Shown piece by piece: positions 43,098 through 52,377 of a stretch of DNA of 64,000 nucleotides (the stretch's first letter is position 1; the number at the start of each line of letters is the position of its first letter). The notes beneath the pieces are model-generated. The model was not told the origin of the DNA, did no database searches, and was given only the letters and a program-made list of their open reading frames with translations. A program made the position numbers and the translations under genes. The stretch is from Bradyrhizobium sp. SZCCT0153 (GTDB lineage Bacteria; Pseudomonadota; Alphaproteobacteria; Rhizobiales; Xanthobacteraceae). The stretch lies in assembly GCF_018129995.1 (NCBI RefSeq), contig NZ_JAFCKS010000007.1, forward strand, positions 124,001-188,000, read 5' to 3'.

Positions 43098-44648
43098 TCA
43101 ATACGCGTTCTCGTTCTTGGTCAGCAGTGCGATCGGCGTCTTCAGGAGAATGACGAGATCGAACAGCACCGACCAGTTCTCGATGTAATAGAGGTCGAAC
43201 TCGACGCGCTTCTGGATTTTCTCCTCGTTGTCGATCTCGCCGCGCCAGCCATTGATCTGGGCCCAGCCGGTGATGCCGGGCTTGACGCGGTGGCGGGCGA
43301 AATAGCCGTCGACGGCTTCGTCGAACAGGCGGCTCTGGAGCTTGCCCTGCACCGCGTGCGGGCGCGGCCCGACCAGAGAGAGATTGCCTGAGAACACCAC
43401 GTTGAAGAGCTGCGGCAGTTCATCGAGGCTGGTCTTGCGAATGAAACGGCCGACGCGGGTGACGCGCGGATCGTTCTTGGTCACGACCTTCGAAGCAGTC
43501 GGGTCGGCCTGGTGATGATACATCGAACGAAACTTGTAGACGTCGATGCGCTCATTGTTGAAGCCGAAGCGCTTCTGGCGGAACAGCACGGGGCCGGGGC
43601 TGTCGAGCCGGATCGCGATCGCCACGAGGGCCATGACCGGTAGCGCCGCGAGCAGCGCCAGGCTGCCGACGACGCGGTCGAACAGCCATTTCATCACCAG
43701 GTCCCAGTCGGTGATCGGCGCCTCGAACACGTCGAGCGTCGGCACCTCGCCGAGATAGGAATAGGAGCGGGGACGGAAGCGCAGCTTGTTGGTGTGCGCG
43801 GAAAGGCGGATGTCCACCGGCAGCACCCAGAGCTTCTTGAGCATCTCCAGGATGCGCGTCTCGGCCGAGATCGGCAGCGCGAACAGCACGAGATCGACGC
43901 GGGTGCGGCGGGCAAACTCGACGATCTCGTCGACCTTGCCGAGCTTGCGCGCGCCGGCGCAGGTGTCGAGCGCGCGGCTGTCGTTGCGGTCGTCGAAGAC
44001 GCCGAGCACGTGGATATCGGAATCCTCCTGCGTGTTCAGCGCCTCGACCAATTGTTCGCCGTTGCGGTCGGAGCCGACGATGATGGTGCGGCGGTCGAGC
44101 CGGCCCTGGCGCGCCCAGGCGCGCACCAGCGAGCGCAGCACCAGGCGCTCGCAGATCAGCGCGACGAGGCCGAGGAAGTAGAAGGCGGCAAGCCACAGCC
44201 GCGATATTTCGCTGCCGAACTTGGCGAAGAACGAGATGCCGATGAACAGCAGGAAGACGAACGACCAGGAGGAGATCATGCGCGTCATCTGGCGGAGCTG
44301 ACCGCGGAACAGCTGCACCTGATAGATGTCGGCTGCCTGGAAGCAGACCACGGCGGAGACGGCGACGGCGACGATCTCCGCGGGATAGGCCCAGCTGAAG
44401 GCGCCGGCGAGCGGCATGACATAGCCGACATAGACCGCGATGCCGACGAGGCTCAGCAGCGTGAAGTCGGCGAGGCGCACGATGCCGGTGATCACGATCG
44501 GCGAATAGGCGCGGGCGACCTTCTGGTTGACGACGTCGAGCGCGGCGGGCGACAGCCGGCGGCGGCGCTCGACAAAGGGCTGGTCAACCGGTTTCGCCGC
44601 GGCACTGGTCGCGGCGTCGAGCATCGAGCGTGCGTTGAGCGGTTCCAC
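43098..44648 (-). CDS. Undecaprenyl-phosphate sugar phosphotransferase (WbaP/ExoY family, with N-terminal domain)
   Basis: A 516-residue integral membrane enzyme from GTG 44648 (MEPLNARSMLDAATSAAAKP). Four or five N-terminal membrane spans are followed by a CoA-binding-like Rossmann segment (RRTIIVGSDRNGEQLVEALN) and then the catalytic bacterial sugar transferase domain from about residue 325: LFRQKRFGFNNERIDVYKFR, TSLDELPQLFNVVFSGNLSL, VGPRPHAVQGKL, and RVKPGITGWAQINGWRGE. It loads the first sugar-1-phosphate on undecaprenyl phosphate. This is the initiating enzyme for an exopolysaccharide or O-antigen; it pairs with the Wzy-like and Wzz-like genes nearby. Confidence 0.93.
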   Translation of the reverse strand: MEPLNARSMLDAATSAAAKPVDQPFVERRRRLSPAALDVVNQKVARAYSPIVITGIVRLADFTLLSLVGIAVYVGYVMPLAGAFSWAYPAEIVAVAVSAVVCFQAADIYQVQLFRGQLRQMTRMISSWSFVFLLFIGISFFAKFGSEISRLWLAAFYFLGLVALICERLVLRSLVRAWARQGRLDRRTIIVGSDRNGEQLVEALNTQEDSDIHVLGVFDDRNDSRALDTCAGARKLGKVDEIVEFARRTRVDLVLFALPISAETRILEMLKKLWVLPVDIRLSAHTNKLRFRPRSYSYLGEVPTLDVFEAPITDWDLVMKWLFDRVVGSLALLAALPVMALVAIAIRLDSPGPVLFRQKRFGFNNERIDVYKFRSMYHHQADPTASKVVTKNDPRVTRVGRFIRKTSLDELPQLFNVVFSGNLSLVGPRPHAVQGKLQSRLFDEAVDGYFARHRVKPGITGWAQINGWRGEIDNEEKIQKRVEFDLYYIENWSVLFDLVILLKTPIALLTKNENAY

Positions 44649-44766
44649 GGGTGTCCACGTCCATTCCAAAAACCCGTGGGCACGGCCTTGCGCCCCGGGC
44701 AGCATCCCCTGGCACATCGATTATCGAACAAATCGGAAGATTCTCTAAAGCAGGCCCTAAGAATGG

Positions 44767-45900
44767 TTAATGATTGGCAAATGCGTCGCGGTAGCCCGCA
44801 AGCACGCCGTCGACCATCGCCTGCTGGGAGAAATGCGCGGAGATGCGCTCGCGCAAGGACACCGCGCGCTGCGCGGTTACCTGCGGATCGTCCAGAGCCG
44901 CAGCAATCGCCCCGGCCATGGCCTCGGGATTGCTCGGTGCGAACAGGGCGGGGCTCTCCGCGCCAAGGATCTCGGGAATGCCGCCGATCCTGGATGCGAT
45001 CATGGGAATACCGGCGGCGCCGGCCTCGATCACGACATAGGGCATGGAATCGCCGCGCGAGGGAACGACCAGCAGTCGCCCCTTGGAGAAGCCGTAGCGC
45101 GCCTTGACGTGGCCGACGAAGCGGATGGAGCCGGCGAGGCCGAGCCTCTCGACCTGCGCCTTCAGTGCCGCGGTCTCCTCGCCATCGCCGCCGAGCGTCA
45201 GCGTGACCTTCCTGCCGCCCTCGTGCAGGCGCGCCACCGCATCGACCAGCAGATCGGCGCCCTTGATGTGCCTGAACTCGCCGACATAAGCGAGGTCGGT
45301 GGCATCGTCGGCGATGACGATCGGCTCGAATTCCTCCGGTGTCACGCCGTTGAAGACGCAATGCACCACGCCCTTCGGCGTGCCGACGATGCGCTGATAG
45401 GTGTCGCGGGCAAACGCGCTTTCGAACAGGAACAGGTCGGTCGCGCCCATCAGCGCGCGCTCGAGCCGCGCGTAGAACTCGCCCTTGAAGGTGTTGAGGG
45501 GATAATGCAGCGAGCCGCCATGGGGGGTGTAGATGCGGATGGTGTCGTCGGAACGCCGCCGCATGCGGATGAAGGCGCCGGCCTTGGCGCCGTGGCCATG
45601 CATGACGTCGGGCCTGAGTGTGGCGATCAGGCGCCGCATGCGAAGCCACACCAGCGCATCGTCGGGCGACGGCTCGCGGCGCATCGCCATCCGGTGCACG
45701 CCGAGCTTCAGCCGCGGCGCGAGCTCGGCAAGGGCCTTGTCGGCGCGATCGCCGCCGGTGAGGCTGTCGGCGAGGATGCCGACATGGTGGCCGCGATCGA
45801 CCTGGCCATTGGCGACGTCGAGGATGTGGCGGAAGATACCGCCAACCGGAGCGCGTACGGCGTGAAGGATGCGAAGCGGCTGGTCGGGAGAGGGGGGCAT
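44767..45900 (-). CDS. Glycosyltransferase family 4
   Basis: A 377-residue GT-B enzyme starting at ATG 45900 (a TTG 6 bases earlier is possible). LRILHAVRAPVGGIFRHILD near residue 8 is the acceptor-side GxGG-type motif, FLFESAFARDTYQRIVGTP lies mid-protein, and the donor domain has LAYVGEFRHIKGADLLVDAV, KVTLTLGGDGEE and MPYVVIEAGAAGIPMIASRI with the conserved E-x7-E-like signature (EAGAAGIP). Adds one sugar to the growing unit on the cytoplasmic side. It is followed on the same strand by the undecaprenyl-phosphate transferase gene. Confidence 0.92.
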   Translation of the reverse strand: MPPSPDQPLRILHAVRAPVGGIFRHILDVANGQVDRGHHVGILADSLTGGDRADKALAELAPRLKLGVHRMAMRREPSPDDALVWLRMRRLIATLRPDVMHGHGAKAGAFIRMRRRSDDTIRIYTPHGGSLHYPLNTFKGEFYARLERALMGATDLFLFESAFARDTYQRIVGTPKGVVHCVFNGVTPEEFEPIVIADDATDLAYVGEFRHIKGADLLVDAVARLHEGGRKVTLTLGGDGEETAALKAQVERLGLAGSIRFVGHVKARYGFSKGRLLVVPSRGDSMPYVVIEAGAAGIPMIASRIGGIPEILGAESPALFAPSNPEAMAGAIAAALDDPQVTAQRAVSLRERISAHFSQQAMVDGVLAGYRDAFANH

Positions 45901-46100
45901 GATCAAAACCAGCGCTCGGCGAATGCTCGAACAATGCTCACGAAATATCGAGACGGATTAAGGGCCCTCGTGGTTAACAAACGGTGACGAGCGCGCCCGC
46001 GCGAGCTGCAGGATGCCGCGATTAACCCAGCGGCAACCTTAATGGAGTGTAATCGCCCCGGTTGAGGTAGGTTCGTGGCGTTGCCCTGCGGGAGTGTTCG

Positions 46101-48401
46101 ATGCGTTTAGCGTTCTGGCGTGCCGGCAAGGACAAGGCGGTTGTCGAGCGGGCCGTTTCGAAGGCCAAAGCCGAAGCCAGGCAAGCCGAATTCAAGCAGG
46201 CCGACTTCAAGCAAGCCGAACTCGAGCCCAGGATCGAAGCCAGGCCGGTATCCGCCGCGCCGAGGCAGGCGCCGTCCGAATCCGGCGACATCGACCTGCA
46301 CGCGCTCGGCGCGGCCCTGGCGCGCAAGCGCGGCTGGATCATCGTGCCGACGGTGCTGGCGCTCGTCGCGTCCCTCGCGGCCGTCAATCTCGTCACGCCG
46401 CGGTACAAGTCCGAATCCCGCATCCTGATCGACGGCCGCGAGAACGTGTTCCTGCGCCCGAACAGCGACCGCACCGAGGAGCGGCAGGCGCTCGATCCCG
46501 AGGCCGTCACAAGCCAGGTGCAGCTCGTGCTGTCGCGCGATCTCGCACGTGAGATCATCAAGAAGAACAAGCTTGCGGAGCGGCCCGAGTTCGATCCGGT
46601 GCTGCAGGGGGTTTCTCCGCTGAAGTCGCTGGCGGCCCTGATCGGCATCGGCCGAGACCCGTTCTCGATGACGCCCGAAGAGCGGGTGCTCGATGCCTAT
46701 TACGACCGGCTCCAGGCCTACGCCGTCGACAAGTCGCGCGTGATCGTCGTCGAATTCCAGTCCGCCGATCCTGATCTTGCCGCGCGCGTCGCCAACTCGA
46801 TCGCCGACGGCTATCTGGTGCTGCAGCAGAATGTCCGTCAGGATCAGGCCAGGAACGCGAGCCAGTGGCTCTCCGGCGAGATCGACAGCTTGCGCAAGAA
46901 GGTTTCCGAGGCCGAGGCGAAGGCGGAGGATTTCCGCTCCAAATCGAGCCTGTTCGTCGGCACCAACAACACGACGCTGTCGAATCAGCAGATGGGCGAG
47001 GTCAACACCCAGCTCAACAACGCGCGTTCGATGAAGGCGGATGCGGAATCCAAGGCGCGGCTGATCCGCGAGATGCTCCAGAGCGGCAAGCCGATCGAGT
47101 CATCGGAAGTGCTGAACTCGGAATCGATGCGGACGCCGTCCCAGCAGCGGGTGGCGTTGCGGGCCCAACTCGCCGAGCAATCGTCGACACTGCTCGGCAA
47201 TCATCCGCGCATCAAGGAATTGAAGGCGCAGCTCGCCGATCTCGACACCCAGATCCGCGACGAAGCCGCCAAGATCGCCCGTTCGCTGGAAAACGACGCA
47301 CGCTTTGCCAGCGGACGTGTGCAGGAATTGACGTTGAGCCTCGAGCAGTTGAAGAAGCAGGCGACGTCGACCAACGGCCAGGACGTGCAGCTCCGCGCGC
47401 TCGAGCGCGAGGCCAAGGCGCAGCGCGACCTGCTGGAGACTTATCTTGCCAAGTACCGCGAGGCCAACACCCGCGAGACCATCGACACCGCGCCGACGGA
47501 CGGCCGCATCATCTCGCGCGCCATCGTCTCGAACATGCCGGCCTACCCGAAGAAGCTGCCGATCGCGCTGATCGCGACGATCGCGACGCTGCTGCTCTCG
47601 TCCGGCGTCGTCATCACCGGAGAGCTGTTGCGCCAGACTGCGCCCCGTGCGGCAGCCGTGTTCGCTCCAGCGCAAACGCGGGCGCCGGCTCGTCAGGAAC
47701 CGGTTGTCCAGCCGGCGTCCGCTGAGCCGATCGTCGATCCGGTCATGGCGGAGTCCGCGCCGCTTCAGCCGGAGATGGCCTCTGATGCCGATGCCGACGA
47801 ATTCGCTGAGATCGAACATCTCGCCGACAGCCTGCGCACCGCGGGGACTGCGGCGAAGAAAGTCACGGTGCTCGGCACCGCCTCGGGCGAAGCCATCACG
47901 CTTTCGACGCTGACGCTGGCCCGGCATCTGGCGCGCGATACGCGGGTCGTCGTGGTCGATCTTGCCGCGTCCTCGCCGACAATGGCCGCGATATCCGTCG
48001 ATGCTTCGGCGCCCGGCCTTGCCGAGCTGATGCAAGGCGAGGCGTCGTTCGCGCAAATCATCACCCGGGACAAGCTCTCGCGGCTGCATCTGGTCATGGC
48101 CGGCCGTCCCGGCTTCGACCGCAGCCTGTTGCAGTCGCCGCGGGTGGCGCTCGCGATCGACGCGCTGCTTCGCGCCTACGATCACGTGCTGCTCGACGCC
48201 GGCAGCGCTTCGGACCTCCCGGCGGAATTGCTGACGGCGAATGCCCGCGCCGTCGTGGTGCCCGACGCGTCGATGGCCGCGGATGCCCGCGCGCTGATGT
48301 GCGAGCAGCTGAGGGCCGTCGGCTTCGGCGAGGTGACGATGCTGGGCAAGCCCGTGCAGCCGTCAGATGCGGTGGAAGCACCGCGCGTGGTGGCAGCGTG
48401 A
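46101..48401 (+). CDS. Wzz/GumC-type polysaccharide chain-length protein with degenerate kinase domain
   Basis: A 766-residue inner membrane protein. It opens with a basic, Lys/Gln/Ala-rich cytoplasmic region, then two membrane spans at about 80-100 and 490-510 enclosing a periplasmic coiled-coil with Wzz motifs (RYKSESRILIDGRENVFLRP) and the GNVR-type region (LRALEREAKAQRDLLETYLA). The C-terminal 170 residues are a BY-kinase/ParA-like fold, but the P-loop reads TASGEAITLSTL instead of a PGEGKS/T sequence, so it lacks the Walker A Lys, and no Tyr-rich tail follows (it ends PRVVAA). It is therefore a probable pseudokinase. Divergent from the GT4 gene. Confidence 0.85.
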   Translation: MRLAFWRAGKDKAVVERAVSKAKAEARQAEFKQADFKQAELEPRIEARPVSAAPRQAPSESGDIDLHALGAALARKRGWIIVPTVLALVASLAAVNLVTPRYKSESRILIDGRENVFLRPNSDRTEERQALDPEAVTSQVQLVLSRDLAREIIKKNKLAERPEFDPVLQGVSPLKSLAALIGIGRDPFSMTPEERVLDAYYDRLQAYAVDKSRVIVVEFQSADPDLAARVANSIADGYLVLQQNVRQDQARNASQWLSGEIDSLRKKVSEAEAKAEDFRSKSSLFVGTNNTTLSNQQMGEVNTQLNNARSMKADAESKARLIREMLQSGKPIESSEVLNSESMRTPSQQRVALRAQLAEQSSTLLGNHPRIKELKAQLADLDTQIRDEAAKIARSLENDARFASGRVQELTLSLEQLKKQATSTNGQDVQLRALEREAKAQRDLLETYLAKYREANTRETIDTAPTDGRIISRAIVSNMPAYPKKLPIALIATIATLLLSSGVVITGELLRQTAPRAAAVFAPAQTRAPARQEPVVQPASAEPIVDPVMAESAPLQPEMASDADADEFAEIEHLADSLRTAGTAAKKVTVLGTASGEAITLSTLTLARHLARDTRVVVVDLAASSPTMAAISVDASAPGLAELMQGEASFAQIITRDKLSRLHLVMAGRPGFDRSLLQSPRVALAIDALLRAYDHVLLDAGSASDLPAELLTANARAVVVPDASMAADARALMCEQLRAVGFGEVTMLGKPVQPSDAVEAPRVVAA

Positions 48402-48435
48402 CGTTCTTGCCTTCGCTGCGGGCCTGAGCGAGCGC

Positions 48436-48570
48436 CTCGTCCTTCGAGACGACCGCTTCGCGGTCTCCTCACAGGATGAGGCTTTGCTGGATCGGAGTCC
48501 GTTGAAGCTGCTGCCGCGAATTCCGTCCTCATCCTGAGGGCCCGCCGAAGGCGGGCGTCTCGAAGGATGC
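48436..48570. repeat. Intergenic inverted repeat pair
   Basis: CGTCCTTCGAGACGACCGCT ... CACAGGATGAGG on the left and CCTCATCCTGAGGGCCCGCC ... GTCTCGAAGGATGCG on the right are inverted copies. This is a dispersed element widely seen in rhizobial genomes. It separates the Wzz-like gene from the convergent GNAT gene. Confidence 0.7.
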
Positions 48571-48603
48571 GCCGCGGGAGCGCGTCTCCCAACCGCAGGA
48601 TAC

Positions 48604-49785
48604 CTACCCGAACGCCTGGCGCAGCCGTCGGGCCAGATCGAACAGCATCTGGTTCTGCTTCACTAGCCGCTTGCCGTGGCTCAGCGAGGACATCGCCATC
48701 GCTGCGAGCCTGCCGCGCGAGGTCAGGGGCACGAAGCTGTCGAAGATGGCTTCGTCATCCTTGCAGAACATCCGCTTGTACTCGTCCGAGCCGATGCCGA
48801 GGTCGAGCGAGCGGTAGCCGCGCTCGGCGTAGCGGTCGATGATGTAGCGCATCAGGATCAGCCCGGGGCTGAAGCGGGCGTGCTCGGACATCGTGTAGGT
48901 GTTGAACATCATCGAGAAGCGCTGGCCGTCGGCGACGCCGGCGAAGATCGCGATCACCTCGTCGTCGCATTCGAGCGCGTGGATGTCGATGACGCGGCCT
49001 TCGCCGCGCGGCGCATGGCAGGCGCTGCGGATGAACGCTTCGACGCCCGGTTCGGCGAAGACGTCGGGGAGCTTCTGCTCGGCCATCCGCACCGGCTTGA
49101 CGCGGAAGAACCAGTCGAGCAGGCGGGTGATGTCCGCGTCGGTGGTGGCAAGGTGATAGCGATAGCCGGCGAGCGTCTGGAGCTTCTTCTCCTTGCTCTT
49201 GAGGCGGCGGCGGAAGGAATTGCTGATGCGCGATGCGGGCGGACCGCCGGGCTCCATCACCAGCAGCGGACAGCCGTTGATCGCGCTCTGCCGCGGGAAA
49301 GCGGCAAACGGGTTCTGCTGATCGTGCCAGCGCAGCGGCTGCTGCGTCAGTGCGAGCACGTCGACATGTTCGCGCAGCGGCGCCTGCAGCGCGTCGAGAT
49401 CGGCGGCAATCACCTGCGCTGCGAACTCGGCGTTCCACAGGCCCATGTTGAAGGTGGTATGTTTGCCGCCCATGAAGCAGGCCGTGCGCACGCCATGGGT
49501 CTGGCGCAGCGAGAGCGGCAGCAGCAGGAGCGGCCTGTGCTCGGCGTCGCGGGCGATCACGATGAAGGGCCGGGCGCCCTCGCAGCCACCGACCAGACCA
49601 TGCCAGGGACTCAGCAGATCAAAGCGCTGATAAGGCGTGAAGAGGTGACCGGGCTCTTCGAAAGTGCGCCAGACCGCCTCGGCGGCGCCGAGATCGGCAA
49701 CGATGTCGACATGCGCGATACGGCTCGCTTTCGACCGCGCTGGCGCTTCTGCCGTCCGGCTTTGCATCGCCGCAGCCATGGTCAT
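48604..49785 (-). CDS. GNAT/FemAB-like acyltransferase (CelD/BcsL type)
   Basis: A 393-residue protein from ATG 49785. The C-terminal half resembles the Acetyltransf_6 (CelD-like) fold: SNSFRRRLKSKEKKLQTLAG, DEVIAIFAGVADGQRFSMMF, ARFSPGLILMRYIIDRYAER, SLDLGIGSDEYKRMFCKDD. Such proteins are frequent in polysaccharide clusters and are thought to add acyl groups or act in wall/capsule modification. Its position between Wzz-like and deacetylase-like genes supports a role in exopolysaccharide modification. Specific donor and acceptor unknown. Confidence 0.85.
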   Translation of the reverse strand: MTMAAAMQSRTAEAPARSKASRIAHVDIVADLGAAEAVWRTFEEPGHLFTPYQRFDLLSPWHGLVGGCEGARPFIVIARDAEHRPLLLLPLSLRQTHGVRTACFMGGKHTTFNMGLWNAEFAAQVIAADLDALQAPLREHVDVLALTQQPLRWHDQQNPFAAFPRQSAINGCPLLVMEPGGPPASRISNSFRRRLKSKEKKLQTLAGYRYHLATTDADITRLLDWFFRVKPVRMAEQKLPDVFAEPGVEAFIRSACHAPRGEGRVIDIHALECDDEVIAIFAGVADGQRFSMMFNTYTMSEHARFSPGLILMRYIIDRYAERGYRSLDLGIGSDEYKRMFCKDDEAIFDSFVPLTSRGRLAAMAMSSLSHGKRLVKQNQMLFDLARRLRQAFG

Positions 49786-49866
49786 TCGCGAAACCTGTCG
49801 AGAAATCAAAAATGTGCGTAATTCGGCCTGTGGCCGACCTTTGCAAAGAAATGTCAACAAAGGGTA

Positions 49867-50961
49867 ATGACTATAGGGGAGGAAACAGGCGCCAACGCGT
49901 CAGGTGGGACATTGGCATCCGACGACAGATGGCTGGAACGGCTGCGGCTCGAGCTGACCTGGTTCAGCGGCCAGGCTGCGCTGCGCAGTCGTGGTGCCGG
50001 CGCCATCCTGCGCTTTGCCGATGTGCGGCCGCGACGTCGCGGCGGGTTTCAGCCGCTGCGCGAGAACGAGATCACTCCGCGCTTCCTCGACCGGGCCATC
50101 CGCGCGCTGAAGCGGTGGAGATATGATTTTGTCGGAATGGACGAGGTGTGCCGGCGTGCGGTGACGCTGCCGGAAAAGCGGCGCTTCGTGGCGCTCACCT
50201 TCGACGGTGCTGCCAAGGATCTCATCACGTTTGCCTACCCGGTGCTGGCCCGCCACGCCGTACCCTTCACGATCTACGTGCCCACCGCGTTTCCCGACGG
50301 CGTCGGGGAAGCCTGGTGGCTCGGACTGGAGCAGGTGATTGCGCGCGAGAGCCGCATCAGTCTGATGATGGGCGAGAGGGAGCAACGCTTCAACGTCACC
50401 GGCAATGCCGAGAAGCAGGCGCTGTTTTCGTTCGTCGAGGGCTGGCTGCTCTCACTGCCGCCGGCGGATTTGTCGGCTGCGATCGCCGACCTCTGCACGC
50501 GCTACCGGATCGACCTTGCCGCGCTTTCGCGCGAGGCGTCGATGAATTGGGAGGATCTGGCCAAATTGGCGGCCGATCCGCTCGTCACGATCGGCAGCGC
50601 GACCGTGAACTATCCCGTTCTCGCCAACATGAAAGACGCCGCCGCGCTGCGCGAGATGACGATGGGCAAGGCGGTGGCGGAAGCGGCGTTCCACCGCGAG
50701 ATCGAGCATCTGGCCTTTCCGTTCGGCGATCGCGCCTCGTTCCGGCGCAGCCACGTCGTGATGGCGGAGGAGGCCGGCTTTGCCAGCGCGGTGTCGACGA
50801 TCCCGGGCATCGTGGATGCCGGGGGGCGCACCAACCTGCGCGCACTGCCGCGGATTTCCTGGGACGGAAGGGGGCGCTCGTTGCGCATGCTGCGCGTGCT
50901 GGCGTCGGGCGTTGCCTTTGCGCCGGTGAAGCCGACCGGCACTCTTACGAACCAGACTTGA
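49867..50961 (+). CDS. NodB-fold polysaccharide deacetylase-like protein, metal site lost
   Basis: A 364-residue protein. The NodB-homology motif 1, normally TFDDG, reads RFVALTFDGAAKD, so the metal-binding second Asp is Gly; motif 2, normally H-T-x-x-H, reads LVTIGSATVNYPVLANM, with both His replaced by Ala and Tyr. The usual following sequences (EIEHLAFPFGDRASFRRSHV) are preserved. Because both motifs are altered, it is unlikely to be a metal-dependent deacetylase and may bind the polysaccharide or another partner. Divergent from the GNAT gene, in the polysaccharide cluster. Confidence 0.82.
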   Translation: MTIGEETGANASGGTLASDDRWLERLRLELTWFSGQAALRSRGAGAILRFADVRPRRRGGFQPLRENEITPRFLDRAIRALKRWRYDFVGMDEVCRRAVTLPEKRRFVALTFDGAAKDLITFAYPVLARHAVPFTIYVPTAFPDGVGEAWWLGLEQVIARESRISLMMGEREQRFNVTGNAEKQALFSFVEGWLLSLPPADLSAAIADLCTRYRIDLAALSREASMNWEDLAKLAADPLVTIGSATVNYPVLANMKDAAALREMTMGKAVAEAAFHREIEHLAFPFGDRASFRRSHVVMAEEAGFASAVSTIPGIVDAGGRTNLRALPRISWDGRGRSLRMLRVLASGVAFAPVKPTGTLTNQT

Positions 50962-51166
50962 CCCGGTCGGGCCGCTGCATCCAGCTCACGATCGGCATCG
51001 CCGGCAGCACCCAGCCCATGCCGACCACCACGTAATAGATCGCCTGCCGCCAGCCGGATTCGGCAATCCACGGCATCTGCGCCAGCGCCATGCCGAGCAG
51101 GGCCCAGACAGTGGCGAGCACCAGGAGGAGGATGGCGCCGAGGAACTTGCGGGTACGGATCGTCAT
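50945..51166 (-). CDS. DUF2842 small membrane protein
   Basis: A 73-residue protein with two hydrophobic segments (FLGAILLLVLATVWALLGMA and AIYYVVVGMGWVLPAMPIV) flanked by basic ends, matching the alphaproteobacterial DUF2842 family. Its stop overlaps the last 17 bases of the convergent deacetylase-like gene. Located beside ctaA, as often in Rhizobiales, though no role in heme biosynthesis is established. Confidence 0.82.
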   Translation of the reverse strand: MTIRTRKFLGAILLLVLATVWALLGMALAQMPWIAESGWRQAIYYVVVGMGWVLPAMPIVSWMQRPDRVKSGS

Positions 51167-51282
51167 GACGGAATGCTGCGGCTTTCGCGTAACTTGCGCT
51201 GCGGGAGCGGGGGACTATAAGGGGCGCGCAGTCCGGTTCAAGCCTCAAGTCGCTTAGGTACAAGGTTTGGTTTCGCCCTGAA

Positions 51283-52359
51283 ATGACGCCGATTTCCACC
51301 CTCTCCGAGCCGTATCGCGCCGTGCGCTGGTGGCTGATTTCCGTGGCCGCGCTGATCGCCCTGATGGTGCTGGTCGGCGGCGCGACCCGGCTGACGGAAT
51401 CCGGGCTCTCGATCGTCGAATGGAAGCCCGTCACAGGCAGCGTTCCGCCGCTTTCGGAGCGGCAGTGGACCGAGGCCTTCGAGGCCTACAAGAAGATCCC
51501 GCAATATCGCGAGCTCAACGCGGGCATGAGCCTGTCCGAGTTCAAGGAGATCTTCTGGTGGGAATGGAGCCACCGGCTGCTCGGCCGTTTCATCGGCGTG
51601 GCCTATCTGCTGCCGTTCCTGTTCTTCCTATGGCGCGGCGGTCTGTCCGGTGAATTGAAACGGCGGCTGTGGCTGCTGTTCGCGCTCGGCGGGCTCCAGG
51701 GCGCGGTCGGCTGGTGGATGGTGGCGTCGGGCCTGACGGAGCGCGTCGAGGTCTCGCAATATCGGCTGGCGACGCATCTGGTGCTCGCGCTCCTGATCTT
51801 CGCCGGCATCGTCTGGACGGTGCGGCGGCTCAAGGAACGTCCGCAGATCGCAGTGCCTGCGCGGCTGAGATTCACGAGCGTGCTGCTCCTCGTCGTGACT
51901 TTCGTGCAGATCTATTTCGGTGCGCTGGTCGCGGGCCTGCGCGCCGGCCGCGCCTACAACACCTGGCCGCAGATCGATGGCGCGTTCATTCCCTCGGCGG
52001 ATCGGCTGTGGTTCGAGACGCCGTGGTGGCGCAACATGTTCGACAATGTGCTGACCGTGCAGTTCGAGCACCGCATGACGGCCTATGTGCTGTTCGTGCT
52101 CGCGGCGTGGCACGCCTTCGATGCGGTGCGCTCGCGCGCGGCGGCGGGCGGCGCGCTGTTGCTGCTGGGCGCGGTAAGCCTGCAGGCGGTGCTCGGCATC
52201 CTCACGCTGCTCAATCAGGTGCCGATCGATCTCGCGCTCGCCCATCAGGCGGTCGCCATCGTGGTGCTGACCCTCGCGGTGATGCAGACCGAGCGGCTCG
52301 CCTCGCGGCAATCTGCGCAAGCGCAGCCGCGCGCGGTTCCGCTCGGTCAGGCCGGCTGA
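51283..52359 (+). CDS. ctaA: Heme A synthase (COX15/CtaA)
   Basis: Oxidises the C8 methyl group of heme O to give heme A for aa3-type cytochrome oxidase. A 358-residue protein with eight membrane spans. Conserved residues: VGGATRLTESGLSIVEWKPV, FWWEWSHRLLGRFIGVAYLL (heme-ligand His), GLQGAVGWWMVASGL, SQYRLATHLVLAL, AGRAYNTWPQIDGAF, VQFEHRMTAYVLFV and DLALAHQAVAIVVLT. The paired His give the two heme sites. Typical gene order DUF2842-ctaA. Long intact protein. Confidence 0.95.
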   Translation: MTPISTLSEPYRAVRWWLISVAALIALMVLVGGATRLTESGLSIVEWKPVTGSVPPLSERQWTEAFEAYKKIPQYRELNAGMSLSEFKEIFWWEWSHRLLGRFIGVAYLLPFLFFLWRGGLSGELKRRLWLLFALGGLQGAVGWWMVASGLTERVEVSQYRLATHLVLALLIFAGIVWTVRRLKERPQIAVPARLRFTSVLLLVVTFVQIYFGALVAGLRAGRAYNTWPQIDGAFIPSADRLWFETPWWRNMFDNVLTVQFEHRMTAYVLFVLAAWHAFDAVRSRAAAGGALLLLGAVSLQAVLGILTLLNQVPIDLALAHQAVAIVVLTLAVMQTERLASRQSAQAQPRAVPLGQAG

Positions 52360-52377
52360 TCACCATCAGCCGGCTGA

